From Rhodocyclaceae bacterium (GTDB lineage Bacteria; Pseudomonadota; Gammaproteobacteria; Burkholderiales; Rhodocyclaceae): a stretch of DNA of 33,037 bases. Made by a program: the position numbers and the translations under genes. The notes beneath the pieces were generated by a model. It worked only from the letters and a program-made list of their open reading frames with translations. It did not search any database and was not told where the DNA came from. Positions within the stretch are counted from its first letter, which is position 1. The number at the start of each line of letters is the position of its first letter. Shown piece after piece: positions 25,371 to 33,037 of this stretch. The stretch spans positions 1 through 33,037 of the forward strand of contig JANJTW010000056.1 in assembly GCA_024710925.1 (NCBI GenBank). Reading direction: 5' to 3'.

Positions 25371-26308
25371 CGCGCGCACTCGCCATCCGCGGACTCGACC
25401 ACGCCTACGCGCTGCGCAGCGTGCTCGAAGGCATCGACCTCGACCTGCCGGCCGGCCGCACCGTCGCGCTGGTCGGCCCCTCGGGCTGCGGCAAGACGAC
25501 GCTGCTGCACCTCTGCGCCGGCCTCTTGACGGTGCAGAATGGGACGCTCGCCAACGGCTTCCTGCGGCCGGCGGTGATGTTCCAGCAGCCGCGCCTGCTG
25601 CCGTGGAAAACCACGCGCGACAACATCGCCCTCGGCCTGAAGGCGCTCGGCGTGCCGGCCGGCGAGCGGCGGGCACGCGCCGAAGCGATGGCCCGCTCGG
25701 TCGGCCTCGACGAACTGGCGCTGGGCCAGTTCCCGAACGCGCTCTCCGGCGGCATGCAGAGCCGCGCCGCGCTCGCCCGCGCGCTGGCGCTCGGCCCCGA
25801 CCTGCTGCTGATGGACGAACCCTTCTCGGCGCTCGACATCGGCCTCAAGGCGCAACTGCACCGGCTGCTGCTCGACCACCAGGCCGAGCACGGGCTGGCC
25901 GTGCTGATGATCACGCACGACCTGATGGAGGCGGTGCGGCTGGCCGACACCATCCTGGTCATGGCCGCCGACCCCGGGCGCATCGTCTTCCGCGCCGAGT
26001 TGCCAGTGCCGGCCCGCCGGCGCAGCGAGGCCGAGGTCTACCGCAGCACCGCCGAACTGCTGCGCCAGCCGGCGGTCTGCGCCAGCTTCGGCCTCGACCT
26101 GCCGGCGGAGGCCGGCAACAACGGCAACGGCGATGGCGCCGCCGTCGTGCCGCTGTTCTCGCCGGAGTCCGCGTGCGCCGCTTCCGGTGCGCCTTCGTGC
26201 GTATCTTCGGCCGCTGCGCCATCCCCGGCTTCGGCCGCATGCCCGTCCGGGCCGGCCTGCGCGACGGACGCCGGCAAGGCGCCGCGCAAGAAAGGCTTCT
26301 CGTGCTGA
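25367..26308 (+). CDS. ABC-transporter ATPase with cysteine-rich C-terminal tail
   Basis: 313-aa ATPase of the SsuB/TauB group. Walker A GPSGCGKTT (37-45), Q-loop near 73-74, signature LSGGMQ (126-131), Walker B LLLMDEP (146-152) and the H-loop His184 are intact. The normal domain ends near residue 245. It is followed by a roughly 65-residue tail (Asn/Gly, then Ala/Ser/Pro) with cysteines at 270, 278, 292, 298 and 313, the last being the terminal residue of KKGFSC. Such a tail is unusual in the family and could bind metal or sense redox state (inference). The stop lies inside the start of nnrS (GTG 26302), an overlap of seven bases. Confidence 0.92.
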   Translation: MTRALAIRGLDHAYALRSVLEGIDLDLPAGRTVALVGPSGCGKTTLLHLCAGLLTVQNGTLANGFLRPAVMFQQPRLLPWKTTRDNIALGLKALGVPAGERRARAEAMARSVGLDELALGQFPNALSGGMQSRAALARALALGPDLLLMDEPFSALDIGLKAQLHRLLLDHQAEHGLAVLMITHDLMEAVRLADTILVMAADPGRIVFRAELPVPARRRSEAEVYRSTAELLRQPAVCASFGLDLPAEAGNNGNGDGAAVVPLFSPESACAASGAPSCVSSAAAPSPASAACPSGPACATDAGKAPRKKGFSC

Positions 26309-27528
26309 ACCGCAATCCTGCCGCCCTCGCCCATCCGCTGTGGCTGTGCGGCTTCCGTCCGTTCTTCCTGGCCACCGCACTTTCCGCCGCCGGGCTGATC
26401 GCCCTGTGGGGCGCCTTTCTTGGCCACGGCTTGCCGCTGCCGCCGGTGGCTGGCGGCCCCTTCGTCTGGCACGCGCACGAGCTGATCTTCGGCTTTTCGC
26501 TGGCGGCGGTGGCCGGCTTCGCGCTGACCGCGATCCCGGAATTCACCGGCACCGCCTCGGTACCGGCGCGGCCGGTGCGCATGCTGTTCGCGCTGTGGCT
26601 GGCCGGTCGCGCCGGCTTTTGGCTGAGCGGCGGGATCGGTGCTCCAGCGCTCGCCGTCGCCGGGCTCATCCACCTCGGCCTCGTCGCCGGCCTCGTCGCG
26701 CTGCTCGCGCCGCGCCTGCTCGCCGACCTGGAGCGCAGGCACCTTTCCTTCCTCTGGGCGCTCGTCGCCTTCGCCGTGCTCATCGCCGGCTTCTACGCCG
26801 ATGCGCTCGCCGGCGCCTCGCCGGCGCGCTGGCTGCACGCGGCGGTCGGCCTCTTGATGATCCTGGTCGTGCTGGCAATGAGCCGCATCTCGATGCGCAT
26901 CGTGAACGCGGCGCTCGACGAGCGCGGCGAAAGCCCCGACTACCGCGCCCGGCCGCCGAAGCGCAACCTCGCCATCGTCTGCATCGCCGCCTATACCGCC
27001 GCCGAATTCCTCGCCCCCGGCGAGCGCATCGGCGGCTGGCTGGCGCTCGCCGCCGCCGCCGCGCTCTGCCACCTGCAGAGCGACTGGCACGTCGGCCGCG
27101 CGCTGTTCCGCCGCTGGCCGCTGATGCTCTTCGCGGTCTATGTGCTGATGGCCGCCGGCTACGGCTTGATCGGCTTCGCGCTGGTCAGCGGCAGCGACGG
27201 CGTCTCCGCCGGCCGGCATCTGCTCACCGTCGGCGCCATCGGTCTGTCCATCTACATGGTGCTCAACATCGCCGGCCGCATGCACTGCGGCCGCGAACTC
27301 GACGAACGCCTCTGGGTACCCCTGGGCGCCGCCGCGCTCTTCGCCGCCGCCGTCGTGCGCGCGGCGACGGCGCTGCCCGGCGTCCCGGCAAACCTGCTGC
27401 TGGCGCTCTCCTCGCTGCTCTGGATAGGCGTCTTCGCCCTCTGGCTGTGGCACATGGCGCCGCTGCTCGCCGGCCCGCGCACGGACGGCGGCACGGGTTG
27501 CCAGGGGATCGTCGACAAGGCCGGCTGA
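26302..27528 (+). CDS. nnrS: NnrS-family heme/copper membrane protein
   Basis: 408-aa membrane protein with about 12 helices. The N-terminal LAHPLWLCGFRPFFLATAL and WHAHELIFGF segments, with their histidines, are the NnrS hallmark. NnrS proteins protect iron metabolism against nitric oxide and often occur with denitrification genes under NO or low-oxygen regulators. The GTG at 26302 follows AAGAAAGG at six bases and overlaps the ATPase gene. Being last in a TonB-ABC operon with an FNR/Fur promoter ties it to iron and oxygen limitation here. Confidence 0.92.
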   Translation: MLNRNPAALAHPLWLCGFRPFFLATALSAAGLIALWGAFLGHGLPLPPVAGGPFVWHAHELIFGFSLAAVAGFALTAIPEFTGTASVPARPVRMLFALWLAGRAGFWLSGGIGAPALAVAGLIHLGLVAGLVALLAPRLLADLERRHLSFLWALVAFAVLIAGFYADALAGASPARWLHAAVGLLMILVVLAMSRISMRIVNAALDERGESPDYRARPPKRNLAIVCIAAYTAAEFLAPGERIGGWLALAAAAALCHLQSDWHVGRALFRRWPLMLFAVYVLMAAGYGLIGFALVSGSDGVSAGRHLLTVGAIGLSIYMVLNIAGRMHCGRELDERLWVPLGAAALFAAAVVRAATALPGVPANLLLALSSLLWIGVFALWLWHMAPLLAGPRTDGGTGCQGIVDKAG

Positions 27529-27573
27529 GAAGAAGCCCCGGCACCGGGCACGAGCCACGCCGGACTGGCGACA

Positions 27574-27579
27574 TATAAT
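27574..27579 (+). promoter_or_regulatory. Consensus -10 box abutting the gene at 27586
   Basis: A perfect TATAAT lies six bases before the ATG at 27586, so a transcript from it would start at or next to the ATG (leaderless). The -35 position (27551-27556) is poor, so the promoter is only a candidate. Confidence 0.35.
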
Positions 27580-27585
27580 CGCCGC

Positions 27586-28332
27586 ATGCCAGCCGCCCCT
27601 ACGCCTCCGCCCGCCGCCCGCGACGCCGCGCTCTGCGCGCTGCTGGCAATGGCCGGCCTGCTGCTGGCGATGCTCGCCGTCTGGCTCGGCACCGGCTGGC
27701 TCGACGGCTTCGACTACCGCGGCGTGAACAAGCTCGGCCGCCGTTTCCTGCGCGCGCTGCCGTGGGCGCTGCCGCTGGCGGCGGTCGGCGGCCTGCTGCT
27801 CTACACCTATTTCCGCTGGGCGCTCGCCGAGACGAACAAGGGCTGGGTGACGCTGATTGCCGTCGTGCGCGCCTTCGCCCTTTTTCCGCTGCTCGGCTTC
27901 GCCATGCTGTTCGCGATGATGCTCGGCGTGCTCGCCGCCATTCCCTACGCGCTCTACCGCAAATTCGCCGACCGCCGGCAGCCGGCGGACGACGACGCGC
28001 CGGGACTGGTCGACCGCCTGCTGGTGCCGCCGCTGTGGATGATGACGCTGCCGTTCACGCTGCTGAAGATCGAATCGCAGGGCGACATCGAAATCCCGGC
28101 GCGCATTCCGGCCGCGCGCCTGCGCAGCTGGCTGCCCTTTTTCTTCCTGCTGCTGCTCGCCGGACCGGGATTCGAGGACGAGGCGAGCGGCGAGCGCATC
28201 GACCCGAACTGGCTGGCCGTGCTCGCCACCTACTGGCTGGCCGACTGCCTGATCGTCACCGGCTACGTGGCGCCGACGCTGGCCGCCCGCGCCCGCGAGG
28301 CGCGCGCCGCGAAGCTGCGCCGCGGGCACTGA
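27586..28332 (+). CDS. Uncharacterised integral membrane protein
   Basis: 248-aa protein that I do not recognise. A Pro/Ala-rich N-terminus precedes about five hydrophobic segments (roughly 15-37, 58-78, 85-122, 145-162 and 183-195, plus a weaker one near 207-228) and a basic end. No motif suggests catalysis. It has no clear Shine-Dalgarno sequence, in keeping with the TATAAT placed six bases before the ATG. It lies alone between nnrS and the cox operon. Confidence 0.7.
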   Translation: MPAAPTPPPAARDAALCALLAMAGLLLAMLAVWLGTGWLDGFDYRGVNKLGRRFLRALPWALPLAAVGGLLLYTYFRWALAETNKGWVTLIAVVRAFALFPLLGFAMLFAMMLGVLAAIPYALYRKFADRRQPADDDAPGLVDRLLVPPLWMMTLPFTLLKIESQGDIEIPARIPAARLRSWLPFFFLLLLAGPGFEDEASGERIDPNWLAVLATYWLADCLIVTGYVAPTLAARAREARAAKLRRGH

Positions 28333-28439
28333 TCCGCCGCGAACCACCGGCGGCCGGCGCAGTCCAACCGGCACGGGCGGCCCTGCCAGCCGGCACCGCC
28401 TTCCGCAGAACGGGCTGTCGGGATCATGCCGGCGGGAAT

Positions 28440-28468
28440 TTGTAATCCCGTTGCCGATCTCATATAAC
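28440..28468 (+). promoter_or_regulatory. Sigma-70-like promoter of the cox operon
   Basis: TTGTAA (28440-28445), a 17-base spacer, then TATAAC (28463-28468). The predicted start near 28475 gives a leader of about 87 bases to the ATG at 28562. The surrounding gap 28333-28561 otherwise shows only short GC-rich inverted repeats. Confidence 0.55.
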
Positions 28469-28561
28469 GGTAGCAAGTAGCGCTTCACCCGTCCGGGCCG
28501 ATAACAGGCAGGGAGGACGGGGGACGGACGGTGTCGCGATCCGGTGAAAGGGATGCGCGCC

Positions 28562-29056
28562 ATGGTCGAATGTCTGCAACTCGGCAGTCCGCTGCCGTTC
28601 CGTGTCACCGCCCGACCGACGCCCGGCGTCCGGGAGCCGGGGCTCGGCACCGCGGTCCTGGTCCTCGCGCCGTGGTTCGCCGTCGCGGGCACCTTCTTCC
28701 TGCTGCACGGGGCCTGGCCGATCACCGCCTTCATGGCCGCCAGCCTGGCCGGGCTGGTCGCCGCCTTCCTGCACGTGCGCCGGCATGCCGGCGATTTCGA
28801 ACAGCTGACGCTGGACGCCGACCGTCTGGTCGTCGACAGCCACGCGCCGGGCGACGACCGCCACACCGAATTCAACAGCCAGTGGGTCTCGGTCGCCGTC
28901 CAGACAGGCGGCGCCGTCGGCGCGCCGCGCCTGGTGCTGCGCGGCCAGGGTCGGGAAATCGTCTTCGGCCGCCTGCTCTCGGCGGCGGAAGTGGGCTGCG
29001 TCGGCCGCGAGCTGAGCCGCCGGCTGGCGCGGCTGCACCAGTGGGGCCGCGGGTAG
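28562..29056 (+). CDS. DUF2244 family membrane protein
   Basis: 164-aa protein with two transmembrane helices (about 33-50 and 54-74 from this start) and a C-terminal soluble part (QLTLDADRLVVD ... SQWVSVAVQ ... VFGRLLSAAE). The pattern fits DUF2244, a family often placed just before cytochrome c oxidase subunit II and presumed to help oxidase assembly or function. The ATG at 28562 has AAAGGG nine bases upstream. Starts at 28544 (GTG) and 28553 are possible but worse spaced. coxB begins four bases after its stop. Confidence 0.82.
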   Translation: MVECLQLGSPLPFRVTARPTPGVREPGLGTAVLVLAPWFAVAGTFFLLHGAWPITAFMAASLAGLVAAFLHVRRHAGDFEQLTLDADRLVVDSHAPGDDRHTEFNSQWVSVAVQTGGAVGAPRLVLRGQGREIVFGRLLSAAEVGCVGRELSRRLARLHQWGRG

Positions 29057-29060
29057 CGCC

Positions 29061-30185
29061 ATGGACATGCATCGCCGCTCCCTGTCGGCACCGGCCGGAC
29101 TGGCGGGCCTCGGCCTCGCCGGCCCGGCCGGTGCCGAATTCGCCCTCAACCTGCCGCCGCCGGCGACCGAGATCGCGCAGCGCATCCACGACCTGCATAC
29201 GCTGATCCTGTGGATCTGCTTCGGCATCTTCCTGGTCGTCTTCGTGCCGATGTTCTACGCGCTGTGGCGGCACCGCAAGTCACGCGGCCACGCCGCCCAC
29301 GACTTCCACGAGAACCCGCGGCTGGAGGTGGCCTGGACGGTGGTGCCGGTGCTGATCCTGATCGGCATGGCGGTGCCGAGCACGTCGGTGGTGCTGGCGA
29401 TGAAGGACACCGGCGCCTCCGAGCTGACGGTCAAGGTCACCGCGCGGCAGTGGAAGTGGGAATACGAGTACCTCGGCACCGAGGTGCGCTTCGCCAGCAA
29501 CCTGGCGACGCCGCAGGCGCAGATCGAGAACCGCGAGGCCAAGGGCGAGCACTACCTGCTCGAAGTCGACCGGCCGCTGGTGGTGCCGACCGGCAGCAAG
29601 ATCCGCCTGGTGCTGACCGCCGAGGACGTCATCCACGCCTGGTGGGTGCCGGCCTTCGGCGTCAAGCAGGACGCCATCCCCGGCTTCGTCCGCGACGCCT
29701 GGTTCCGGGTCGACGCGCCGGGCACCTACCGCGGCCAGTGTGCCGAGCTGTGCGGCGTGAACCACGCCTTCATGCCGGTCGTCGTCGAGGCGGTGCCGCC
29801 GGAACGCTTTGCCGCCTGGCTCGACGAACAGAAGACGGCGCGCGCCGCTGTGCAGGCGGCGTCGGCACGCGACTACCCGCTGGCCGAACTGGTCGAGCGC
29901 GGCAAGGCGGTCTATGCCGCGCACTGCGCCGCCTGCCACCAGGAAAGCGGCAAGGGCCTGCCCGGCGCCTTCCCGGCACTCGACGGCTCGCCGCTGGTCA
30001 AGGGGCCGCTCGCCGCGCACCTGGCCATCGTCCTCGACGGCAAGCCGGGCACCGCCATGCAGGCCTTCGCCAAGCAGCTCTCCGACCTCGAACTGGCGGC
30101 GGTGGTCAGCTACGAGCGCAACGCTTGGGGCAACAAGACCGGCGACGGCGTGCAGCCGCGCGAGGTCGCCGCGCTGCGCAAATAG
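29061..30185 (+). CDS. coxB: Cytochrome c oxidase subunit II with fused cytochrome c domain
   Basis: 374-aa subunit II. It has a signal-like N-terminus, two membrane helices (about 45-68 and 90-112), and a cupredoxin domain with the full CuA site: His192 (HAWW), Cys227, Glu229, Cys231, His235 and Met238 ([12 protein letters not shown]). This is followed by a C-terminal class I cytochrome c domain with heme motif CAACH (289-293) and probable axial Met333. The fusion makes this a caa3-type oxidase that accepts electrons from soluble carriers through its own heme c. coxA follows after 19 bases. Confidence 0.97.
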   Translation: MDMHRRSLSAPAGLAGLGLAGPAGAEFALNLPPPATEIAQRIHDLHTLILWICFGIFLVVFVPMFYALWRHRKSRGHAAHDFHENPRLEVAWTVVPVLILIGMAVPSTSVVLAMKDTGASELTVKVTARQWKWEYEYLGTEVRFASNLATPQAQIENREAKGEHYLLEVDRPLVVPTGSKIRLVLTAEDVIHAWWVPAFGVKQDAIPGFVRDAWFRVDAPGTYRGQCAELCGVNHAFMPVVVEAVPPERFAAWLDEQKTARAAVQAASARDYPLAELVERGKAVYAAHCAACHQESGKGLPGAFPALDGSPLVKGPLAAHLAIVLDGKPGTAMQAFAKQLSDLELAAVVSYERNAWGNKTGDGVQPREVAALRK

Positions 30186-30204
30186 AAGAACGAGGAGAAC
30201 CCGC

Positions 30205-31776
30205 ATGGACGCCACCCTCGCCCCGCATGCGCACGACGAGCATCCGAGCGGCCTCGCGCGCTGGCTGACGACGACCAACCACAAGGACATCGGCACCCTC
30301 TACCTGTGGTTCTCGCTGGCCATGTTCATGTTCGCCGGCGCGCTGGCCATGGTCATCCGCGCCGAGCTGTTCCAGCCCGGACTGCAGCTGGTCGACCCGA
30401 TGCAGTTCAACCGGCTGACCTCGATGCACGGCCTGCTGATGATCTTCGGCGCGATCATGCCGGCCTTCGTCGGCTTCGCCAACTGGCAGGTGCCGCTGAT
30501 GATCGGCGCTCCGGACATGGCCTTCCCGCGGCTGAACAACTGGAGCTTCTGGCTGCTGCCGGTAGCGGGAGCCTTGCTGCTCGCCTCCTTCTTCGTCCCC
30601 GGCGGCGCGCTCGCCGCCGGCTGGACGATGTACCCGCCGCTGTTCATGCAGGGCGGCATCGCCTACGACATGACCATCCTCGCCGTGCATGTGCTCGGCC
30701 TGTCGTCGATCATGGGCGCGATCAACATCATCACGACCATCCTCAACCTGCGCGCGCCGGGGATGACGCTGATGAAGATGCCGCTGTTCGTGTGGACCTG
30801 GCTGATCACCGCCTACCTGCTGGTGGCCGTGATGCCGGTGCTGGCGGCAGTGATCACGATGCTCTTGACCGACCGCCACTTCGGCACGCACTTCTTCAAC
30901 GCCGCCGGCGGCGGCGACCCGGTGATGTTCCAGCACATCTTCTGGTTCTTCGGCCACCCCGAGGTGTACATCATGATCCTGCCGGCCTTCGGCATCGTGT
31001 CGACGATCATCCCGACCTTCGCCCGCAAGAAGCTGTTCGGCTACACCTCGATGGTCTATGCGGTGTCGTCGATCGCGCTGCTGTCGTTCATCGTCTGGGC
31101 GCACCACATGTTCACCACCGGCATGCCGGTCGCCGGCCAGCTGTTCTTCATGTACGCGACGATGCTCATCGCCATTCCCACCGGCGTCAAGGTGTTCAAC
31201 TGGGTGGCAACGATCTGGCGCGGCTCGCTGTCGTTCGAGACGCCGATGCTGTTCGCCGTCGCCGTCGTCTGCCTGTTCACCGTCGGCGGCTTCTCCGGGC
31301 TGGTGCTGGCGCTGGTGCCGGTGGACATCCAGCTGCAGGACACCTACTACGTCGTCGCCCACTTCCACTACGTGCTCTTCTCCGGCGCCGCGATGAGCAT
31401 CATCGGCGGCGTCTATTACTGGCTGCCGAAATGGACCGGCCACCGCTACGACGAGAGGCTCGGCCAATGGCACTTCTGGCTGACGACGATCGCCTTCAAC
31501 GTCACCTTCTTCCCGATGCATTTCCTCGGGCTGGCCGGCATGCCGCGGCGCATCCCCGACTACGCACTGCAGTTCGCCGACTTCAACCAGATCGCCAGCC
31601 TCGGCGGCTTCGTCCTCGGCGCCGCGCAGCTGCTCTTCGTCTATATCGTCGTCAAGTGCGTGCGCGGCGGCGAGCCGGCCGGCGACAAGACCTGGGACGG
31701 CGCCGACACGCTCGAATGGACGCTGCCGTCGCCGCCGCCCTACCACTCGTTCACGACGCCGCCGAAGATCGACTGA
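30205..31776 (+). CDS. coxA: Cytochrome c oxidase subunit I (A1-type heme-copper oxidase)
   Basis: 523-aa catalytic subunit with about 12 helices that reduces O2 and pumps protons. Heme a ligands His75 and His388, heme a3 ligand His386 (HFHYV), and CuB ligands His251, His300 and His301 are present. GHPEVY contains Glu253 and Tyr255, the D-channel glutamate and cross-linked tyrosine of the A1 subgroup. The ATG at 30205 has GAGGAGAA upstream; longer frames run into coxB and were discarded. coxC follows after 16 bases with no ctaG between. Confidence 0.98.
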   Translation: MDATLAPHAHDEHPSGLARWLTTTNHKDIGTLYLWFSLAMFMFAGALAMVIRAELFQPGLQLVDPMQFNRLTSMHGLLMIFGAIMPAFVGFANWQVPLMIGAPDMAFPRLNNWSFWLLPVAGALLLASFFVPGGALAAGWTMYPPLFMQGGIAYDMTILAVHVLGLSSIMGAINIITTILNLRAPGMTLMKMPLFVWTWLITAYLLVAVMPVLAAVITMLLTDRHFGTHFFNAAGGGDPVMFQHIFWFFGHPEVYIMILPAFGIVSTIIPTFARKKLFGYTSMVYAVSSIALLSFIVWAHHMFTTGMPVAGQLFFMYATMLIAIPTGVKVFNWVATIWRGSLSFETPMLFAVAVVCLFTVGGFSGLVLALVPVDIQLQDTYYVVAHFHYVLFSGAAMSIIGGVYYWLPKWTGHRYDERLGQWHFWLTTIAFNVTFFPMHFLGLAGMPRRIPDYALQFADFNQIASLGGFVLGAAQLLFVYIVVKCVRGGEPAGDKTWDGADTLEWTLPSPPPYHSFTTPPKID

Positions 31777-31792
31777 GCCAGGGGAAAACGCC

Positions 31793-32632
31793 ATGAGCGA
31801 ACACGCCCACGCCACGACCTCCTACTACGTGCCGCCGCCGTCGCGCTGGCCGATCGTCGGCTCCTGCGCGCTCTTGGCGATCGCTTCCGGCTTCGTGCTG
31901 CTGCTGGCGAAAGTCGCCGCCGGCCCGTGGCTGATGGCGCTCGGCGCGGCGATCCTGGTCTACATGCTGGTCGGCTGGTTCGGCAGCGTCATCCGCGAGA
32001 ACCAGGCCGGCCTGCTCGAAGGCCAGGTGGACGTCTCCTACCGCTGGGGCATGGTCTGGTTCATCTTCTCCGAGGTGATGTTCTTCGCCGGCTTCTTCGG
32101 CGCGCTGTTCTACGCGCGCAATTTCGCCGTGCCGGCGCTGGCCGACGCCGAGCTGGTCTGGCCCGGCTACGCCGGCGGCTGGCCGACCGCCGGCCCAGGG
32201 ATCGCCGACGCGTTCACGCCGATGGCGGCCTGGGGCATCCCGGCGCTGAACACGCTGCTCCTGCTCTCCTCCGGGGCGACGGTGACCTGGGCGCACTGGG
32301 GGCTGCAGAAGGGCGACCGCCGGCAGGTCAAGCTCGGCCTGCTCTTCACCATCGGCCTCGGCCTCGTCTTCCTCGCGCTGCAGATCTACGAGTACGGCAT
32401 CGCCGCCTTCTCGCTGAAGACCGGCATCTACGGCGCCACCTTCTACCTGCTGACCGGCTTCCACGGCCTGCACGTGACGCTCGGCATCGTCATGCTGGCG
32501 GTCATCGCCGGCCGCGTCTTCGCCGGCCACTTCGACGCCGCGCGCCACTTCGGCTTCGCCGCCGTGTCCTGGTACTGGCACTTCGTCGACGTCGTCTGGC
32601 TGATCCTGTTCGTCTTCGTCTACTGGCTGTGA
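31793..32632 (+). CDS. coxC: Cytochrome c oxidase subunit III
   Basis: 279-aa membrane protein with seven helices, the usual coxC length. The Glu of WFIFSEVMFFAGFFGALFYAR and the FHGLHVTLG segment are conserved features. It stabilises the subunit I core and proton uptake. AGGGGAA precedes the ATG at 31793. It is the last recognisable oxidase gene; the DNA beyond runs into an insertion sequence. Confidence 0.97.
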   Translation: MSEHAHATTSYYVPPPSRWPIVGSCALLAIASGFVLLLAKVAAGPWLMALGAAILVYMLVGWFGSVIRENQAGLLEGQVDVSYRWGMVWFIFSEVMFFAGFFGALFYARNFAVPALADAELVWPGYAGGWPTAGPGIADAFTPMAAWGIPALNTLLLLSSGATVTWAHWGLQKGDRRQVKLGLLFTIGLGLVFLALQIYEYGIAAFSLKTGIYGATFYLLTGFHGLHVTLGIVMLAVIAGRVFAGHFDAARHFGFAAVSWYWHFVDVVWLILFVFVYWL

Positions 32633-32896
32633 AAGGCGAGGGCCGGATTTCGTGGTTGGCGCGTGCGGAATTTGTCGCGTCGCGCTGATGCGGTGGGAAC
32701 GCTCTGCTTTTCGCTGGAATTTCGGCAATCAAGAAGCAAAGCCGGCGGATATCTCGCACTGGCAAAGCGGCTTCTTCTCGGCCTTTGCTGCCGTTCGACC
32801 TGTTAGCTGATTTTGTCAGCAATACACTGGTAAGCGGTCCTTTATCGGAATATCACCTTGACCAGCAGCCTAGCCCCGATTCATCACTGCTGAACT
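32633..32896. other. Gene-free stretch between coxC and the IS element
   Basis: 264 bases with lower GC content than the rest of the window. No frame with convincing codon pattern or ribosome site is seen on either strand. A weak GCTGA-TTTTG-TCAGC hairpin lies at 32806-32820. It may be the flank of a gene displaced by the adjacent insertion. Confidence 0.5.
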
Positions 32897-33037
32897 GGGC
32901 CTGTCCGAATTTTTGTGTAAACGGGGTTTCTGATTACATCTGAGGAATTCGTTCCTCGAACTGGATGGTAAAGCGAGTGAGCGCGGCTTTCCAATCCCGA
33001 ATGGGCATCGTCCACTTCTGGCTGATGTTGCGCAGCG
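32897..33037 (-). mobile_element. IS256-family insertion sequence, one end (cut by window edge)
   Basis: The outer end reads GGGCCTGTCCGAATTTTTGT at 32897-32916 and continues GTAAAC. This is like the terminal repeats of IS256-family elements that finish in TTTACACAAAATT...GGACA on the other strand. The transposase stop lies 37 bases inside. The other end is outside the window, so the family call rests on the transposase tail and this end. Confidence 0.75.
32934..33037 (-). CDS. IS256-family (mutator type) transposase, C-terminal 33 residues only
   Basis: Read leftward from the window edge the frame gives LRNISQKWTMPIRDWKAALT and continues RFTIQFEERIPQM to a TAA at 32934-32936. The NIS-KWTMPI-DW--AL--F-I-FE-R sequence is the characteristic C-terminus of IS256/mutator transposases. 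The catalytic DDE region lies beyond the window. Codon use is less GC-rich than the neighbours, consistent with mobility. Confidence 0.9.
   Translation of the reverse strand, partial: LRNISQKWTMPIRDWKAALTRFTIQFEERIPQM

Noticed and set aside
28447-28468. FNR-like look of the sequence before the cox promoter -10
   Set aside because: It resembles the feo FNR-like box, but the half-sites are mis-spaced by one base (TTGCC-GATC-TCATA), so it fails the palindrome.
26038-29091. 1017-residue open frame on the minus strand
   Set aside because: It is antisense to the ABC ATPase, nnrS and the downstream genes. It shows no recognisable domain and is low-complexity Gln/Glu/Ala/Arg-rich.
32806-32820. Short hairpin after coxC
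   Set aside because: It is only a 5-base stem with no T run on the coding strand, too weak to call a terminator.

Overview
The window is about 33 kb of very GC-rich, densely packed bacterial DNA. The gene set is TonB/ExbD, FtrABCD, TonB-dependent receptors, NnrS, KatG and an A1-type cytochrome c oxidase. This points to a facultatively anaerobic, possibly denitrifying, betaproteobacterium, and my best guess (inference only) is a member of the Rhodocyclales. Most of the window concerns iron: taking it up, moving it, perhaps storing it in a compartment, and coping with the redox stress that goes with it.

Left part (1-5177, + strand): the end of exbD is followed by a ferrous-iron uptake operon of the FtrABCD type. 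It encodes a P19/FtrA periplasmic iron-binding protein, an inserted outer-membrane porin, the cupredoxin FtrB, the FTR1 permease FtrC and the polyferredoxin FtrD.

Second block (about 5205-11572, + strand): a promoter with an FNR-like box directly abutting a Fur-like box precedes two tiny ATGA-linked ORFs and then feoB-feoA. Six further genes follow without a break: an HMA2-type protein, three small membrane or basic proteins, a divergent P1B-type ATPase, and a second HMA2 protein with membrane helices. The order and content resemble the six-gene ferrosome (fez) operons, here apparently co-transcribed with the Feo Fe2+ importer. This is the most striking system in the window.

Third block (11614-15226, +): a Fur box, a TonB-dependent siderophore receptor and a PepSY membrane protein (probable ferric-siderophore reductase). 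The minus strand then carries an acetyl-CoA hydrolase/CoA-transferase (15251-16540), a PAS-GGDEF-EAL protein (16549-18441) and katG (18681-20861). katG has a strong terminator and an OxyR-like site.

Fourth block (21166-27528, +): a second promoter with the same abutting FNR/Fur layout precedes a TonB-dependent receptor, a NitT/TauT-type ABC importer (binding protein, permease, and an ATPase with an unusual cysteine-rich tail) and nnrS. This looks like one iron- and oxygen-responsive uptake operon of unknown substrate.

Right part (27586-33037): an unrecognised membrane protein, then DUF2244 and a cytochrome c oxidase operon (coxB with a fused cytochrome c domain, coxA, coxC, with no ctaG between coxA and coxC). 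The window ends in the terminal repeat and 3' end of an IS256-family insertion sequence. No tRNA, rRNA or CRISPR array was seen.
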